A stretch of 64,000 bases of DNA, taken from Xestospongia bergquistia. Taxonomy: Eukaryota; Porifera; Demospongiae; Haplosclerida; Petrosiidae. The DNA is taken from positions 3,891,001 to 3,955,000 of the forward strand of contig OZ014411.1 of assembly GCA_963965975.1 (NCBI GenBank), given 5' to 3'. A program made the position numbers and the translations under genes. A model generated the notes under the pieces. The model made no database searches and was not told the DNA's origin. It saw only the letters and a program-made list of their open reading frames with translations. The first letter of the stretch is position 1. Each line of letters begins with the position of its first letter. Positions 27,501 through 41,600 of the stretch are shown here, one piece after another.

Positions 27501-30437
27501 ACACATAGATGTTTTTTGCCGTGGTTAGTTAAGATCCCATCTCATCAAGATCAAGCCAGAGCTCATCAGATCAGTGCACAACAGATTCAAAAGCTAGAGG
27601 AGTTATGGAAATTATGAAAAGCAGATTATGAAAAGAATCTCAAACAGTGTCTGACATATGATAATATAACTGTACGCTGGGATATTGGTCTGAAACAAAA
27701 GAGAATTGCTTATTTCAACTTTCCAAGATGAGATGGAGGCAAGTTAGTCTAGCAAATTATTACAATATATATACTTCTCCATGCATGTACACACATATTC
27801 ACACAGCAGAAATACATTTTATAAAGGGAGATGAGTTACGTCTCAGGTATGTAGGCAAAAGTCATTTAGCATGGGATGGGATAGGTCATGTGACCAAAGT
27901 ACCTAACAGTAAGTGAACAATCTTCACATATAATGTGTTACACATGTAATATTACAGGTTTTGGTGATGAGGTGGGGCTTCAATTACATAGGAATGTTGG
28001 TATACCTGTTGATTGTACTCAAGACTTTTGTGTTGACTTTGTTTGGAAGTCTACATCATTTGATAAAATGCAGAATACACTGAAAATGATAGCTGTGAAT
28101 GTGAAAAGTGTATCTAGATATCTATATCATCGTCTGTTAGGACATGAAGTAATAGAAGAACCACAAATTAACACTCATAAAGCAGTACCCAAACAGTAAG
28201 TACATTGTATATGTACTAAGTGTGGTAATCTCTCTCTCTCTTCCTCACTCTCCACTTCAGTCTTTCAGCTCCTAATCTTCCCAGGTTAAACAGTTGTCAG
28301 ATCTTTGCTGTTAAAACTATCCTTCAAAAACCTCTAGGTTTGATCCAAGGTCCTCCTGGTACTGGAAAGACTGTCACTTCTGCTACTATTGTCTATCACT
28401 TAGCTAAGATGGGCATTGGGTAAGAATAATGTAATCAATAAATAATTAATAAGGGTCTTCCTCTTTTAGTCAAGTTCTAGTATGTGCTCCTAGTAATGTA
28501 GCATTTGATCAGTTGACAGGAAACATTCATAATACTGGACTCAAAGTTGTTAGTGTTTGTGCTAAATCACGTGAGACCATTGATTCTCTAGTCTCCTTCT
28601 TAGCATTACATAATCAAGTATTCCAACTGGCTAAAGATTGATATTACAAAATCATTTCGATGTCATTGTTGTTGCAACATTTAGTAATCCTGAGTTTAAA
28701 AAGCTGCAACAATTGAAAGATGAAAAAGGCGAGCTCTCAAGTTCTGATTGGAAAAGATACTCAACTTTAAAGAGACAACTCGAGAGAGAACTCCTCAATA
28801 ATGCCTGTGTAATTTGTTGTACTTGTATAAGTGCTGGTGATCCACGACTAGCTAAATTCAGATTTAAAATGGTTCTTATTGATGAGAGTACACAGGTAGA
28901 ATGTATTGCTTGAACTGAAAAGCTCTCACTCTCTCTTTCTTTCTCTCAGGCCACAGAGCCAGAATGTATGGTGCCTATTGCAAAAGGAAGTAGGCAAGTG
29001 ATATTAGTAGGAGATCACCGTCAACTGGGACCAGTTATTATGTGTAAGAAAGCTGCAGAGTAAGCCCATTGCCATCAGTACAATAATTATCTCTTAGTTA
29101 GTGCTGGTTTCTCTCAATCTTTATTTCAGAGATTGGTTCTCCTGGGTGTAAAACCAATACAACTAATTGTTCAGTATCGTATGCATCCATCATTGACAGA
29201 ATTTCCCTCTAATACTTTCTATGAAGGTAAAGTACAAAATGGTGTGTCACATGCTGAGAGAGTATTGGAAAGTAAGTGTTTATGTACTATCATGTGTTAT
29301 TATAAGTGATTGTTTTTTAGCTGTCCAAGTACATTTCCCTTGGCCTAATCCTAAAAAACCAATGTTCTTTTGGTGTTCTACTGGTCAGGAAGAAATCTCT
29401 AATAGTGGTACCTCTTACCTCAATAGGTTTTGTTGTAAAAATGAGTAAAGGTTATCATTTTCCACTATAGGACTGAGGCTGCTAATGTGGAGAAAGTAGT
29501 GACTAAACTCATGAAAACTGGTGTCAAGGCTTGTCAAATTGGGGTCATTACTCCTTACGAGGGACAGCGTGCTTATATAGTCCAGTATATGCAATTTAAT
29601 AAGAAAATGTCTCAGAAATTGTATGAAGAGTTAGAGGTAGCAAATGTTGATGCCTTTCAAGGACGAGAGAAAGATTTTATTATTTTATCTTGTGTTCGTT
29701 CTAATGAACGTCAAGGTATTGGATTTTTAAAAGATGCCTGTCATCTCAATGTGTCATTGACACGTGCTAAATATGAAGTGATCATCATTGGTAATGCTAA
29801 AGTACTTTCTAGAGTAAGTAAGTAATACTCCATATAATGTAAGCATGATCTTATTATTATTTAACTGAACATATCTAATGACAAGGTGATCCTCTAATTC
29901 CTTGTACTACACACAATGGTAAAGAGGCTCCCCTTCCATTATCATCATTATCAGTTCTTGAACCCTATCAGATGTATGACCAACATTGTTAGTTTATTTC
30001 TAATAAAACTAAATTTGTGTTATTATTGTATCTCCTTAGATGATGAGTACTATAGATCACATGATCACATCAGTTATATTGGTCCTGATCATAATGCTGC
30101 TATTTCAGCTGCTTCAATGAACTTACAACACAGTCTGTTTATGCCACCTCTACCTCCTCCACAACATTATTATAATAATCAGGTAGTTAATGATCGGGGA
30201 TTTACTCTAACAAGTGTGTTACATTTATTTCATATATCATCAGATACCTAATGTACCTAGACCAGATTCCTTTGCTTCTAATCTTATCAATAGTCAGACC
30301 AGTCAAGTTAGTTATTAGTATCAGCTACTAGCTATAGTGTATATGTATGTATGTGTGTGTTAACTATTTACTCAGCAGAACTTGACAATAAGTCAACCTA
30401 CACAACCTCTCTCTCAATCAGACTTCGCTCAGGTTAG

Positions 30438-30477
<40 letters not shown>

Positions 30478-31804
30478 CTTAGATATATATGATCTCTCCC
30501 TCTCTATCTTGTGTGTGTGTAATACTTAGATATATATGATATCTCCCTCTCTATCTTGTGTGTGTGTAATATATAATAGAATTTAATAGAGGCTCTCAAA
30601 CTTAGTATCACGAAAACTAAAGATTTTGCAGAAAAAGTTTATAAATTGACTGAAGAAAACAGACACCTTAAACACATGTAAATTATTAAACATATCATTA
30701 TTAAAATATCATTTCAAGTATAATAGAATGACATATATGTTGAAGGTTCTTTTATTTCATGTATCAGTAAACACTTAGACTATTGACATCATGCATTTCC
30801 TAATGATCATGTACCATTATTAAGTTTATACTACATATACAATCATGTACATGTGTATAGTATTATATTGGTATTTACAAATGTACAATTAGTACTCCTA
30901 TTAATTATTAGAGCATATGATTAGATTAATATAATGATTTAGTTTAAATATTTACTGTCACAGACATAGTGAGTTTTGACATTATTCTACATAGGTTAGA
31001 GATGCAAGGAACACAGCATTCCTCTCTTAGAGAGAGGAACACCTCTAGTGACAGAACAGAAAGAGAGCTAGTTATGGAGCAACAGAGGAGAGCTACATTA
31101 CAAGTGAGTAATAAACTATACAATATTTACAATCATATCAGTGTATTTTCATAGAAGGAGTTACAAAACGCAAATGATATAATTATGGAGTTGGCTACCT
31201 CTAATGACAAGAAATTTAAAGTCATTATGTTATTATATTTTGTGCTAATAATTATTATTTTTGTTATTGCAATATCAGTGTAAATTAATGATTAAAAAAT
31301 TTAAAATGTAATTATGATTTTCATTTTAGTAATTATGGTAGTTGCTGCTGTTCAAAGAGTTCTTATAAGTAATAAATTCATTTAGTATTTCACCATTACA
31401 ACTTATTAATAGTTGTTTGGAAAAGAAGTCATTATATTTATCAATACTAAACTGCACTAACTAACTTTAAATTTCTATAACGTTGATTCTGTAAGTCATT
31501 GTAAACATTTTTTGAAAAATATATTTGAGTATTGATGGTTAAATTTTAATACCTGTTTCGTCTAATTCAACAAATGGTTGAATGAGCTATGACCAAGGTA
31601 GCCGACCCAACTGTTGATTGTTAATAAACTTTAATGTCATGTATTTCCCAACTGGTATGTAACACAACATGTTTATCAAATCAGGAAGAAGCTTGATTAT
31701 ACTATGATAGTCCACAATGTGTCACTTTTTAAAATCTTTTTTTTAAATAAAAATGCTAATACATGAAAGATTAATTAGTAAAAATTATAAGAAATATCAT
31801 TTAT

Positions 31805-32050
31805 AATACTTATCATCATGTGTGTTAGTAACCAGCTGGTTGACCATATCTTTGTTTATCACACACACTCACTCCATTATTTTTATAAATAGGCTTGCAC
31901 GATCCCTATGGTTTTGTTATAGGACATTTTAACATCATATTAATATAACACTTTCTTAGTCTTTTCACGTAAGATTCAGAAAAATCTTTTCAACTGTCAG
32001 AATGTTTGGGATAAGTTGATGATGCAATCGTGGACTTGATTCAGCTAGTA
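31805..32050 (-). pseudogene. Antisense GGT last-exon relic (unit 2)
   Basis: This is the duplicate of the relic at 12200-12445, with the same inverted GQPAGY-stop, TVER and SPRLHHQL traces and similar indels. It shows that the relic was already broken before the units duplicated. Confidence 0.75.
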
Positions 32051-32064
32051 TTTGCTGGTTGAAG

Positions 32065-32580
32065 GACGTTGCAATTAATATTATTGTAAAGTCTGTTCAT
32101 TGAAGACTTTATTTTTGACGTAATCAGGAAAATCTTTGGGATGTTTAGTAATTACTTTTTCACGAGTTTTCTGCAGTAAAGCTTTATCGTCTCAATTTCC
32201 AAAGGAGTCAACTTGTATAAACGCCCAATATAAAATTGCACACAGTTGTCCCTTATGAAAATGACAAAACTTATGAGTATTGAGTATAGAAGATTTGAAC
32301 AGAAGAATAAGAGCTCAATTCATGAGCTCTGCAGCATGATGGCCTGAATTAGATTCTTTTAAAATATTACTACAATTTTATACAACAAACATTGCCAAAC
32401 CTTCAATTGGTAGAAGTACTAAGTACAAGCTAAAATTGACTTATAAGATGAGATTTAGTATGATTTACTAACTCTTTGTTAAACTTCTCTCTTTGTGTTT
32501 CCTCAGCAACTTCAGGAAAGATATCTACAATTTGATTAACACCCCACTCTTTAATTAACAGAACTTGTTCATTTGTTAAT
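32065..32580 (-). pseudogene. Relic of unrecognised gene (unit 2)
   Basis: This is the duplicate of 12480-12965. The minus strand still reads KTREKVITKHPKDFPDY and NEQVLLIKEWGVNQIVDIF, with added differences, for example a stop where copy 1 reads RNDKALL. The family is unknown. Confidence 0.4.
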
Positions 32581-32582
32581 AG

Positions 32583-33805
32583 AGTCAACCTACATCACCT
32601 CTTTCTCAATCAGAATTTTCTCAAGTTAGATATGTTGTCTGTGTTAACACTTAGACTTAGTCACTTCTCTCTTTTTTTATAATGTAGATATGATGAAGAT
32701 TTTTATTGTCTACCAGATGGTGATTTTCGTCAGGACTCTATCTATCATGGTAAAAATAGTGGCATTAACAAAAGACCCATTACTAGCTACTATCATCTCC
32801 ATCTATCAATTCGGTCATTACAATGAAGTTAGCACTAATACATGTTTCTGTGTTTATACCAATACTTGTCATGATTTTATAGGACCTCACAGATAGTCAA
32901 CGTTCACAACATCTCCCTCAATCAGAACCTAATGTTTATGATAATACTGTCAATTTTCCAGTACATACAGTAACATATAATTATTATGTAATGTATAATT
33001 ATCACTTCATTGATTTTTCTCATTTGTCTTTGTAGACAATTTAATAAAAATAGTGAAGGTCAGTACACTATATCACTCACTACCTGATTCAGTATTACTT
33101 GTATATCAGACTGCATTAGAGGCTCACCAACTTAATATCACTAAAAGTTGAAATTTGAAAGAAAGAATTTCTAAATTGATTGAAGAAAAAAACCACTTCA
33201 AAACATGTAAATTATTATACATAACTTTAGTAAAATATAATTTCAAGTAAAATAGAATAACATATGAATTAGAGATTCTTTTATTTCATGTATCAGTTGA
33301 CACTTAGACCTTTGACATCATTATGAATTTCCCAGTGAATGTGTACCATTAAAACATTTGTACTACATATACTATCATGTATATATGTATAGTATTGTAT
33401 TGGTGTTTACATATATAAAATTGTTACTTCTATTAATTATTAGAACATATGATTAGATTGTTATAAATATTTAGTTTAAATATTTTCTGTCACAGACAGA
33501 GTAATTTTTGACATTCTACATAAGTTAGAGACACAAGAAAACACTATTCCTCTCTCAGAGAGAGGAACACCTCTAGTGACATAATTGCAAGAGAGCTAGC
33601 TATGGTGAAACAGCAGAGAGCTACATTACATGTGGGACATAAATTATACAACTAGTATATTTCACAGAAGGAGTTTCAAGACACAAATGATAAAATTATG
33701 AGTTGACTACCTCTAATAACATGAACATCAAAATAATTATAATATGCCTTGTACTAATAATTATTCTTTTTATTATTACAATATGAGTTTAAATTAACAA
33801 ATAAA
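32583..33805 (+). pseudogene. Detached UPF1 tail copy (unit 2)
   Basis: This is the duplicate of 12984-14211: SQ-rich end, DEDFYCLPDGDF-type exon, DLTDSQ exon, coiled-coil exons with AAAAGTTGA stop, and a hydrophobic last exon. It has one further base loss in the last exon near 33702 (attatgagttg). Confidence 0.7.
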
Positions 33806-36327
33806 AATTAGAAATGTAAGTATAATGATATCTACTATTATTATTTTTTAGTATTAATTATTGCACTGTATTTGTTTGTAGGTTTAAATTGATAACAGCA
33901 AAATTTAATACTTTAATAAACAGTTAAGTCCTAAAGTAATACAAATATTAAGTATTCAAGCAAATAATGGTACAGACAATACTGAATTACATATTCATAC
34001 TGGTTGTTACTGATGATGTCAAAGCTCACATTTTAGTATTAATCAGTACTTGTAGATTCATTCAAAACATGACAATACATTGATGATCGTACATATGGTG
34101 ATATATTTTACAGAGTCATAAGGTATTTTTGGGTAGACAACAGTACTAGATGTTGGAGTAATGTTGGCCAATAGATATACACTTACAATTTCAACAATTG
34201 TTATATACAACTTATAAAATAATTAAATAAAACAGAGACATAAACAAATCAGAATAAAAGTAGATACTTTCTTATACTTTGACGTTTTTTATCGGTTTAA
34301 AATAAATCATTATGACATCAACCCTTTCTGTTGTCAATGGTATTATTGCATATATGTGTGTATGTGAGTCAAATTATAATTACTGATCTTAAACAAAGTT
34401 GCTTTACTACTCATACAGATAATGAAAAATTAATATCTGTTGATTTGTAAATATAAAGAGTGTATCCACTGCATAATCATTTTGTGTACAAGTAACAAAC
34501 ATCAATACATACAGCTACTATAATTCTTATAAAATTAACACATGTATATAAGGCATTATTATGATCTGAAATGGTGCTTCATTACATTTAAGGCATTATA
34601 AATGAAAGTCATTTTTAACTAAAATGACTATACAAATTAACCTTTAATGATGATATTCACAAGCAGTGTAGTAAATATTACATGTACTTGGGAAACATTT
34701 AAAAGTGTATTAGAGTAGACATAAAATTGTAATTACAACTTACATGGACAATTATGCAAATTTGATAAATAATATGAGGAACAAAGGAGCAGGTCAGAGT
34801 AGGCAACTACTATAAATAACAACTGTGACATCAGTTGTGAACACATTTGTGTACGAACAAGTAGCAAGATTTTTCATGATACTCAACACAAAATTAACAT
34901 CACACTTACAGAAATTGTTAAAATCATCAGCAAATGAATCAACATTTCTTAATATTGATTCTACCAGCTCATCAGTTAATATTAGCTGTGATTATATTAA
35001 AACATTCTTAATCTACTAATTCCACAAAAAAAATATTTTTGTATCATTAGATTTCTATATATATTAGAAAAATTCTTGTAGATTATGCAATGAAATCACC
35101 ATGAAGAAAATGCACATTCGTCAAAGCACTTATAATTTATTTCCTGAATAAAGATATATATAGTCTTTATAAAACTAAGGCTGTTGTCAGTTAGTGAGAC
35201 ACTACTTTGTGGTATGTGTTCTACTAGTGAAGCCAGATAAAGTCTAAAGGGTAGTATGTTGCAGTGAGGATGTTATTACTTCATGATTATATGCACGTAA
35301 GGATCTCCTTACAAAATGAAATTATTAATTGTTACTAAATTATAATAGTTGTGTATGTACCAACTGGCAATGTTTATAAACAAATCACAACCAACATAAG
35401 ATATTGACCATACTATGATAGCCAATCACTTATTAAATATTACAATTTCTTTCATTTATTTTGTTTTATACACTACTTGTAGTGTATGCTCTATTAGTGA
35501 AGTTAGATAAAAATCCAAAGGGCAATCTTTTGCAGGGATGTTGTAATTACTTCACGATTGTGAGATAAAACCTAACGACAGTAAATTTTGCTAATTATCA
35601 CTGAAATTACAAAAACCATAGTGTGTAGTGCAATAGTAGTTAAGAGGCCAAGGAAGTAGTTAAGAGGCCAAGGAAAATGTTCCTCAACTCTCACCATGCC
35701 AGAACAGATTAGGGCAGTTGTAGTTCTCTATGACTCACAGAGGGTTTTTTTATACTTCATGATTGGGTATAATTAGAGTAAACAAACCACAGCCTCCTAG
35801 ATATGCCAACATAATGATGAAATACCACATATACATACAACTCTCATTTTATAAGTAATTATTAAACAATACCAAAAATACAGACAATCCTCCAAAAGAA
35901 GAGTCATGTTTTTGCTTCTTTAACCTACATTAACTCATTTGGATATTTTCACAATGATGATGATCATATCACTATGGACAGTACACAATCGATTGACTTG
36001 ATAATAAGGGTGGTTGTCTTTTGCAGGTAACAGCTAATCTCAAATTTCCTGAACAGAATGTTATGGTTTAATTTTAGTTATGTGAATATTTTATCTATCA
36101 GTTAATAGTGAAAAGGCATGGTTATAAAAATGTTTAAATAAATACTCTTCAAGAACGACAGCATTTTTGCATTCAGTAAATTAAATGTATTTTTATTATT
36201 AATATCTAAAACAAAGGAATTCTTACACTTTCAATTTTGCAAAGACTGTCATGTTTCACAATTATAAATGAAACACATGAAAAAAATTAACATAACAATA
36301 CTAGACATAATATTGCAATAATCATAG
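33806..36327. other. Inter-gene spacer of unit 2
   Basis: This matches 14212-16648. It holds a 19-20 bp tandem duplication (agtagttaagaggccaagga) at about 35634-35673 that is single in unit 1. No gene is supported. Confidence 0.5.
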
Positions 36328-38618
36328 TTACTGTGTACATTGAAGACTATGCTGCATACTTTCAGCAATTGATTTAAATCCATCAATTTTTATAAGTATA
36401 TTAATTACTTTTGTTATTAAAGTGGGCTGTGTATCAATTATGGACATTAGACCTTTCATTAGAGCTGTGCCTTTCTGCGTGTCTGTTGCGGGACAGTTAT
36501 CTGTAGCACTATTGTAACATTCCCTAGTTATAAGATGAGCGCTGAAGAGTTCTGAAGCAAGTAGTAACCTATTATCAGATACACACATCAGTCTAACTAA
36601 ATCACTATGGTATTTTCTAAACACTTCATCAAGTGAGAAAGGACCTGTGGATTTGAAAAGATTATAATTAACTAAACTTTGTTATTGGTTACTATAAAAA
36701 TGTCAAGTTGAATTAAATGGTTGACATACTTAGTTCTGGACTACTGATAGGTGACACCATACCACCAACACTACCTATACAAGGTAAAAACTTCATATAC
36801 TAGCTATTCTGAATACAAAAGGAAATTAACATAAAAGGTTTTCAATAACTAGATGGTTCCTTACTTGTTGTACTTCCACTTAGAGATCGCACAATGTATA
36901 TCACCTTTACATTGCCTGGTGTTATTCCTTTCAATGGAATACTGTGGTCTATCTTTTTAACAGTTTCAGGACTGTGCTCCACATATATTGTGATGAGTAT
37001 AGAAGGACAAGATGGGGGAACTTGAATACCATATTTGTCCACGTCACTTTGATGTATCTGTGATATTAACAATACAGCATGTAATATTGACATTTAATTA
37101 CCAACCAAGATGGGACTTTGATGTGGGCGAATACTCCATCCAACAAAAGAGTGTTTCTGTTCATTTAGAATTAATTCAATACAACCATTGCTGTCTTGAA
37201 ATTCAAAAGAAACGCAGACATCTTTTTCCGCATTAGAGGAAAGAGAAGTCTTCATAAACTATAATATATAATTGAACAGACATACTTAATAGGTACATGT
37301 TATTTACCTCTTCTAAACCACTCAGTTGTTTTGCTACTACAAATCTCATTAGCCACTCATTGTATTCTCTGCTTTGATGCTTACTTTCATATATCACCTG
37401 TCCTACATACTTATTATCAGGAGGTGAACTATTAATAGAACTCTGGTCTACAAGGAAAATTAATTCTGTGTGTTAATGAAAACAAAGGATACCTTGTGTA
37501 AGGGACTGCTCATTAGACGCAGTGAAAGAAGGAGAGGGAGTAGATTCAGGACAAGGCTCTTGGTTAGATCTGGTAGATGTCATCAACAGTTTAGTATTAT
37601 CTTCAATTGAGAGGGAGAGTGATGACAATCCGGTGCTGTCAGTTACAGAAGTTCTTGTTTCTGGTGATTTAATTGTTTGAGACTCGAGTGAATTATTAGT
37701 AATAACATCTTCCTCAAATGAAATGTGATCACTTCTCCTTGACCGTCGAAATAAATTAGCAATTCTTTCTTTAAGCTTAACAATACCTTTGAAAGAGAAC
37801 TGCGATAGAGAAATACTGCCATACTGACTATCAGGAGAGAAATGTCCTCCTTCTTCTAGTTGGAACTGGTAGGGGAGCACAGGTTGGTCGTGAGATGCTG
37901 TAACAAAACTTAAATAACTAGCATGGTCTTTAGTGACTAGATGTGCACAGTGTTGGATCTCTAACTTGACTGCTTGTTGAAGTGGCTTAGAGACAGATAT
38001 AGCGAATACAATACTAATTAATTCAGCATCTTCAGGCAATTGGAACTGTCCACCAATTAGCGCCGTCACAGCTATTTCACATGTCTCTGCTGGAGGTTGA
38101 GTGCCTTTAGGAATGATAATCCTTAAACCATATTCATTCCAGAAGAAAGACTGTGGAATCTCTCCTTGAATAAGGAACAATTTCTTGTCTCCTACATACA
38201 CACCATGAAGTGTATCTATAATAACTTTAATTAAAAAGAATTTAATGTTGAAATGCTAAGTACCATTAATTGGTGTAAGGTAGTTAAATTGAACAGCAAC
38301 GTCCTTTTTATTTACTAACTGATTTTTTGATTCAACTACCGTTACAAGTGCCTCAGGATTTTCTATAGAAAATATAATTTGTATAATGTTCATCTCACAT
38401 ATCTGCTATTCTGTAAGATCTAGAAAACTATCTATAAATATGTCCTGCATATTTGCTGTAAGCCTATAAATTTTTTTTTTTGGAAATTTTAAAATCCTAA
38501 TGAGCAAGTTTTACATTATTACACTTTGTATACAATAAAAGCAACATTGTATAATAGTAGTTTTCTGTAAGAGTTGTTTGATTTACCTATCGTCAATTGA
38601 GTTTGTTCTTTGCTTATA

Positions 38619-38651
<33 letters not shown>

Positions 38652-41600
38652 ATCATCAGAGTAGTCATCAAAACTATGGTATTATTTCCATTGATTTCAT
38701 GAAATTGCTAGACTTTTTAGTGAATTTATGAAGTCCCTAAGTGAACAGTGATTTCACAAATTCCCTGAAAGTTTCAGGGATTTTGCAAAATCCCTATATG
38801 CACAATATTACTGTAACATTATATACATGTATGTATATTTACCACCTAATGCTACAAGCTGGTACCATCAAAAAAACGGAAGGAATAATTTTTTCATACA
38901 TTAGGTGACCATGCACGCACTGACAACGACACTTCAAAGACGAATTTAATTCTACTTGATTTCATTACATGTCATAGAATAACTGTTACATGAAACACAA
39001 AAATATCTGTGCAAGAAATGTTCATAACTAACCTAAATATGACTGAATTGGTGGCTTCAGATTCTCTTTGGCAGATGTTTTATTTCGTAGATTTTCAATC
39101 TCTTGACTTTTAACGAAGGATTTTTTACGTTCTGCTTCTAAGTCTACAGTATATGCTTTTATAAAGTTATTACAAAAATCTAAATTCATACTTGTTCTTA
39201 AGTCTGATAGTTCCTTTTCAAGTTCTTGTTCGCGTGACTGGACTTCTAATGAAATAAAATATTTAATTATGACACCAATAACAATAGCACATTGTGTCAT
39301 TAGTCATATATATCCTACAGATACAGATGTTTTTTTCATGTTAGATCACTCAGCTTTTGAGAGCTTATGATACAGTTTTTGTTGCCCCTTGCATGTTCTT
39401 GTGCTAAAACGTATACAAGGCAAAGCTTAGGAAATGAATTATCTTTTTAATTAGAAGATTGTAAGTTTATTTTATTGTAAAATTGCAGGTACAAAGAACC
39501 ATATGACTAAGGAGAATAGGTTCTAACATTATAAACTCAACAAATATAGATATACAATTATACATGTATTAGTGGCTCTACTAAAGCAAGATGCATAATC
39601 AAAAATATACTGCAAAATCCTTTAAAATTTGCTTCATCCACTAATAAACATAGCATCTTGTTTACATTCTTTGGGAGATTTTTATTACTTGTATCACAGT
39701 GTTGCTATTGTAAATAAAAGCTTGAACTTTTTAGCTTTTAATTTTTAAACAGTCTCACTTTTAGTACTCATAGCAAATTTATAGCTTCTTGATATGAGCT
39801 AGCTGGTAATAATTGTTGCATTTATATATTTGCATAGATTTTTCTGTTAGAAATTGTGGTAATGTATTAATGTTTGGTATATTCTAGGAAGTCAACAAAT
39901 GCTCTAACTTTTATGCAAGCCAGTTAACAAATATGCAATTTTTGAATTGAACTTCACATAATTAAACTTTATTTTAATATTCACTTTATTTTAATATTCT
40001 AAAAATTTTGATAAAAAAGATCAGTATATATGTGCATACCTTTATATAGCAATCAAGTAACCTAGTCTATAACTAACCTAAGCCTGACTCAATTGGTGAC
40101 TTAACAGTCTCTGTGGCAGATGTTAAAACTTTATTTTCTTTATGTAGCGTTTCTATCTCTTGAGTTAGAACAGACAACTTTTCACGTTCTTCATTTAATT
40201 CTATATGAATTTATAAATTATTGTTATAATCTACATTCTTACCTTTTTCCAACTTTGATAGTTTTTTTTCAAGTTCTTCCTTATTCATTTCTAATGAAAT
40301 AATCAATAAAACATATTTAATTATGAGCTTATCATACAGTTTTTATTACCTCTGCATATATATAAACAATATTAATTACAATATTAAGCCTTTTTGCTTT
40401 ATATGAAGGCTCTTTTGATAAATGGCATCTATGGAAAAGCTCAGAAAATATGACTTTGTTAACAATAACAAGAAGATAATTTAATTTATTCTAAAATCGT
40501 AGGCACAAAAGCTATCTTTAGACTAAGAAGTTTTATTTTTTGCAAGGAAATTTTGAAATTGTACAAAAAATTTTTCTGTAAGCTGTTTACCATCTTCTCT
40601 GTCTGCTTTCAAATGAAGTAGCTTCTTCTCTTTTTCACTATGAGACTTGTATTCTAATGGAATAAAAAGGACACTATTTTTTATAATGACCACCAACAAT
40701 ATGAAATAATTGACATTAACACCACCTATGTCACTATATATGTCCTGTCACAAAACAACCTTCATATTACCAGCTGCGTTGTTTATTTATAGACATCTTT
40801 AGCGCACACATACAGCCTTAAATTGTCCAAGGCTTATAGCCATTCTTTTCTTTTATGCTATTATATTGACATGTTTTCAACATAGCAATATAGCAAAGAA
40901 GACATTTCTTGGTTTGAAGCATTGAAAAAACATAATCATCAAGGATACATACTAATTTTCATCTTTGGTTACATAGCTCCTTATATAGATTCTACTTTTG
41001 TTATAGCTAAATTAATATTGAAATACAATTATCTATGTCTTTACTAAAGACAGATAGACCATCTATAGTATCAAAAATCATACTACTGATTTTTTAAAAT
41101 ATTATGTTTCCACTAAGAAAGTAGAGCATCTTGTTCACTTTATCTGAGAAATCTTATTTACTTGCATTACAGTTTGTGTTGACATTTTAAAATCAAGATT
41201 TAGATGCCAATGTATTAATTGTGTCCTTTCAGTACTTGTGACCCAAAACATTGTCATATTACAGTTTTTAGCAATTGCTCGACAAAACACATGAAAGTCA
41301 TAACTACAAACTGTTAATTTCTATAATAACAAAGCTTCTCTATACATATAGATCAAAATAACTTCTATAATGTCACTATTTCAATTCAAAGCACACAGTG
41401 TCAAAAATCATTTTCAAAGAAAGTTTGAAGCAGATGAGTGATGCTTGTTAATGCAAGATTGGATGAAAAGAAAAATTATGAGAGGTTGCACTTAAAAGAT
41501 TTTGATTTGAGTTTGTTTTGAGACTATCTTTTGCTGTCAAACATAAAAAATAAATAGCTATAAAGATTTAAAATAGCTGGTAATAGTTGTTACATTGCTG

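Larger units (their letters stand above)
25155..31283 (+). pseudogene. UPF1-like pseudogene (copy 2)
   Basis: This copy is clearly derived from the same gene but cannot encode UPF1. Exons 1-2 are lost at the 25.07 kb junction. TGA replaces TGC at 25462-25464 and CGA at 27729-27731. Two bases are missing from exon 5 near 25550. Exon 7 and the start of exon 8 are deleted near 27615. The donor after exon 12 is destroyed (gattgatatt). Exon 18 is deleted near 29820-29885, and exons 23-27 are deleted near 30435-30579. Exons 28-30 (30580-30677, 30995-31103, 31155-31283), encoding the coiled coil and hydrophobic tail, are intact in length and sequence. Walker A (GPPGTGKT), DESTQ, QYRMHP and FQGRE remain readable. 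It keeps TGG where copy 1 has TGA. It may still be transcribed in part; that cannot be told here. Confidence 0.9.

Noticed and set aside
34825-35019. 64-codon open frame in the unit 2 spacer
   Set aside because: The unit 1 duplicate carries a deletion through it and there is no recognisable domain; probably chance.
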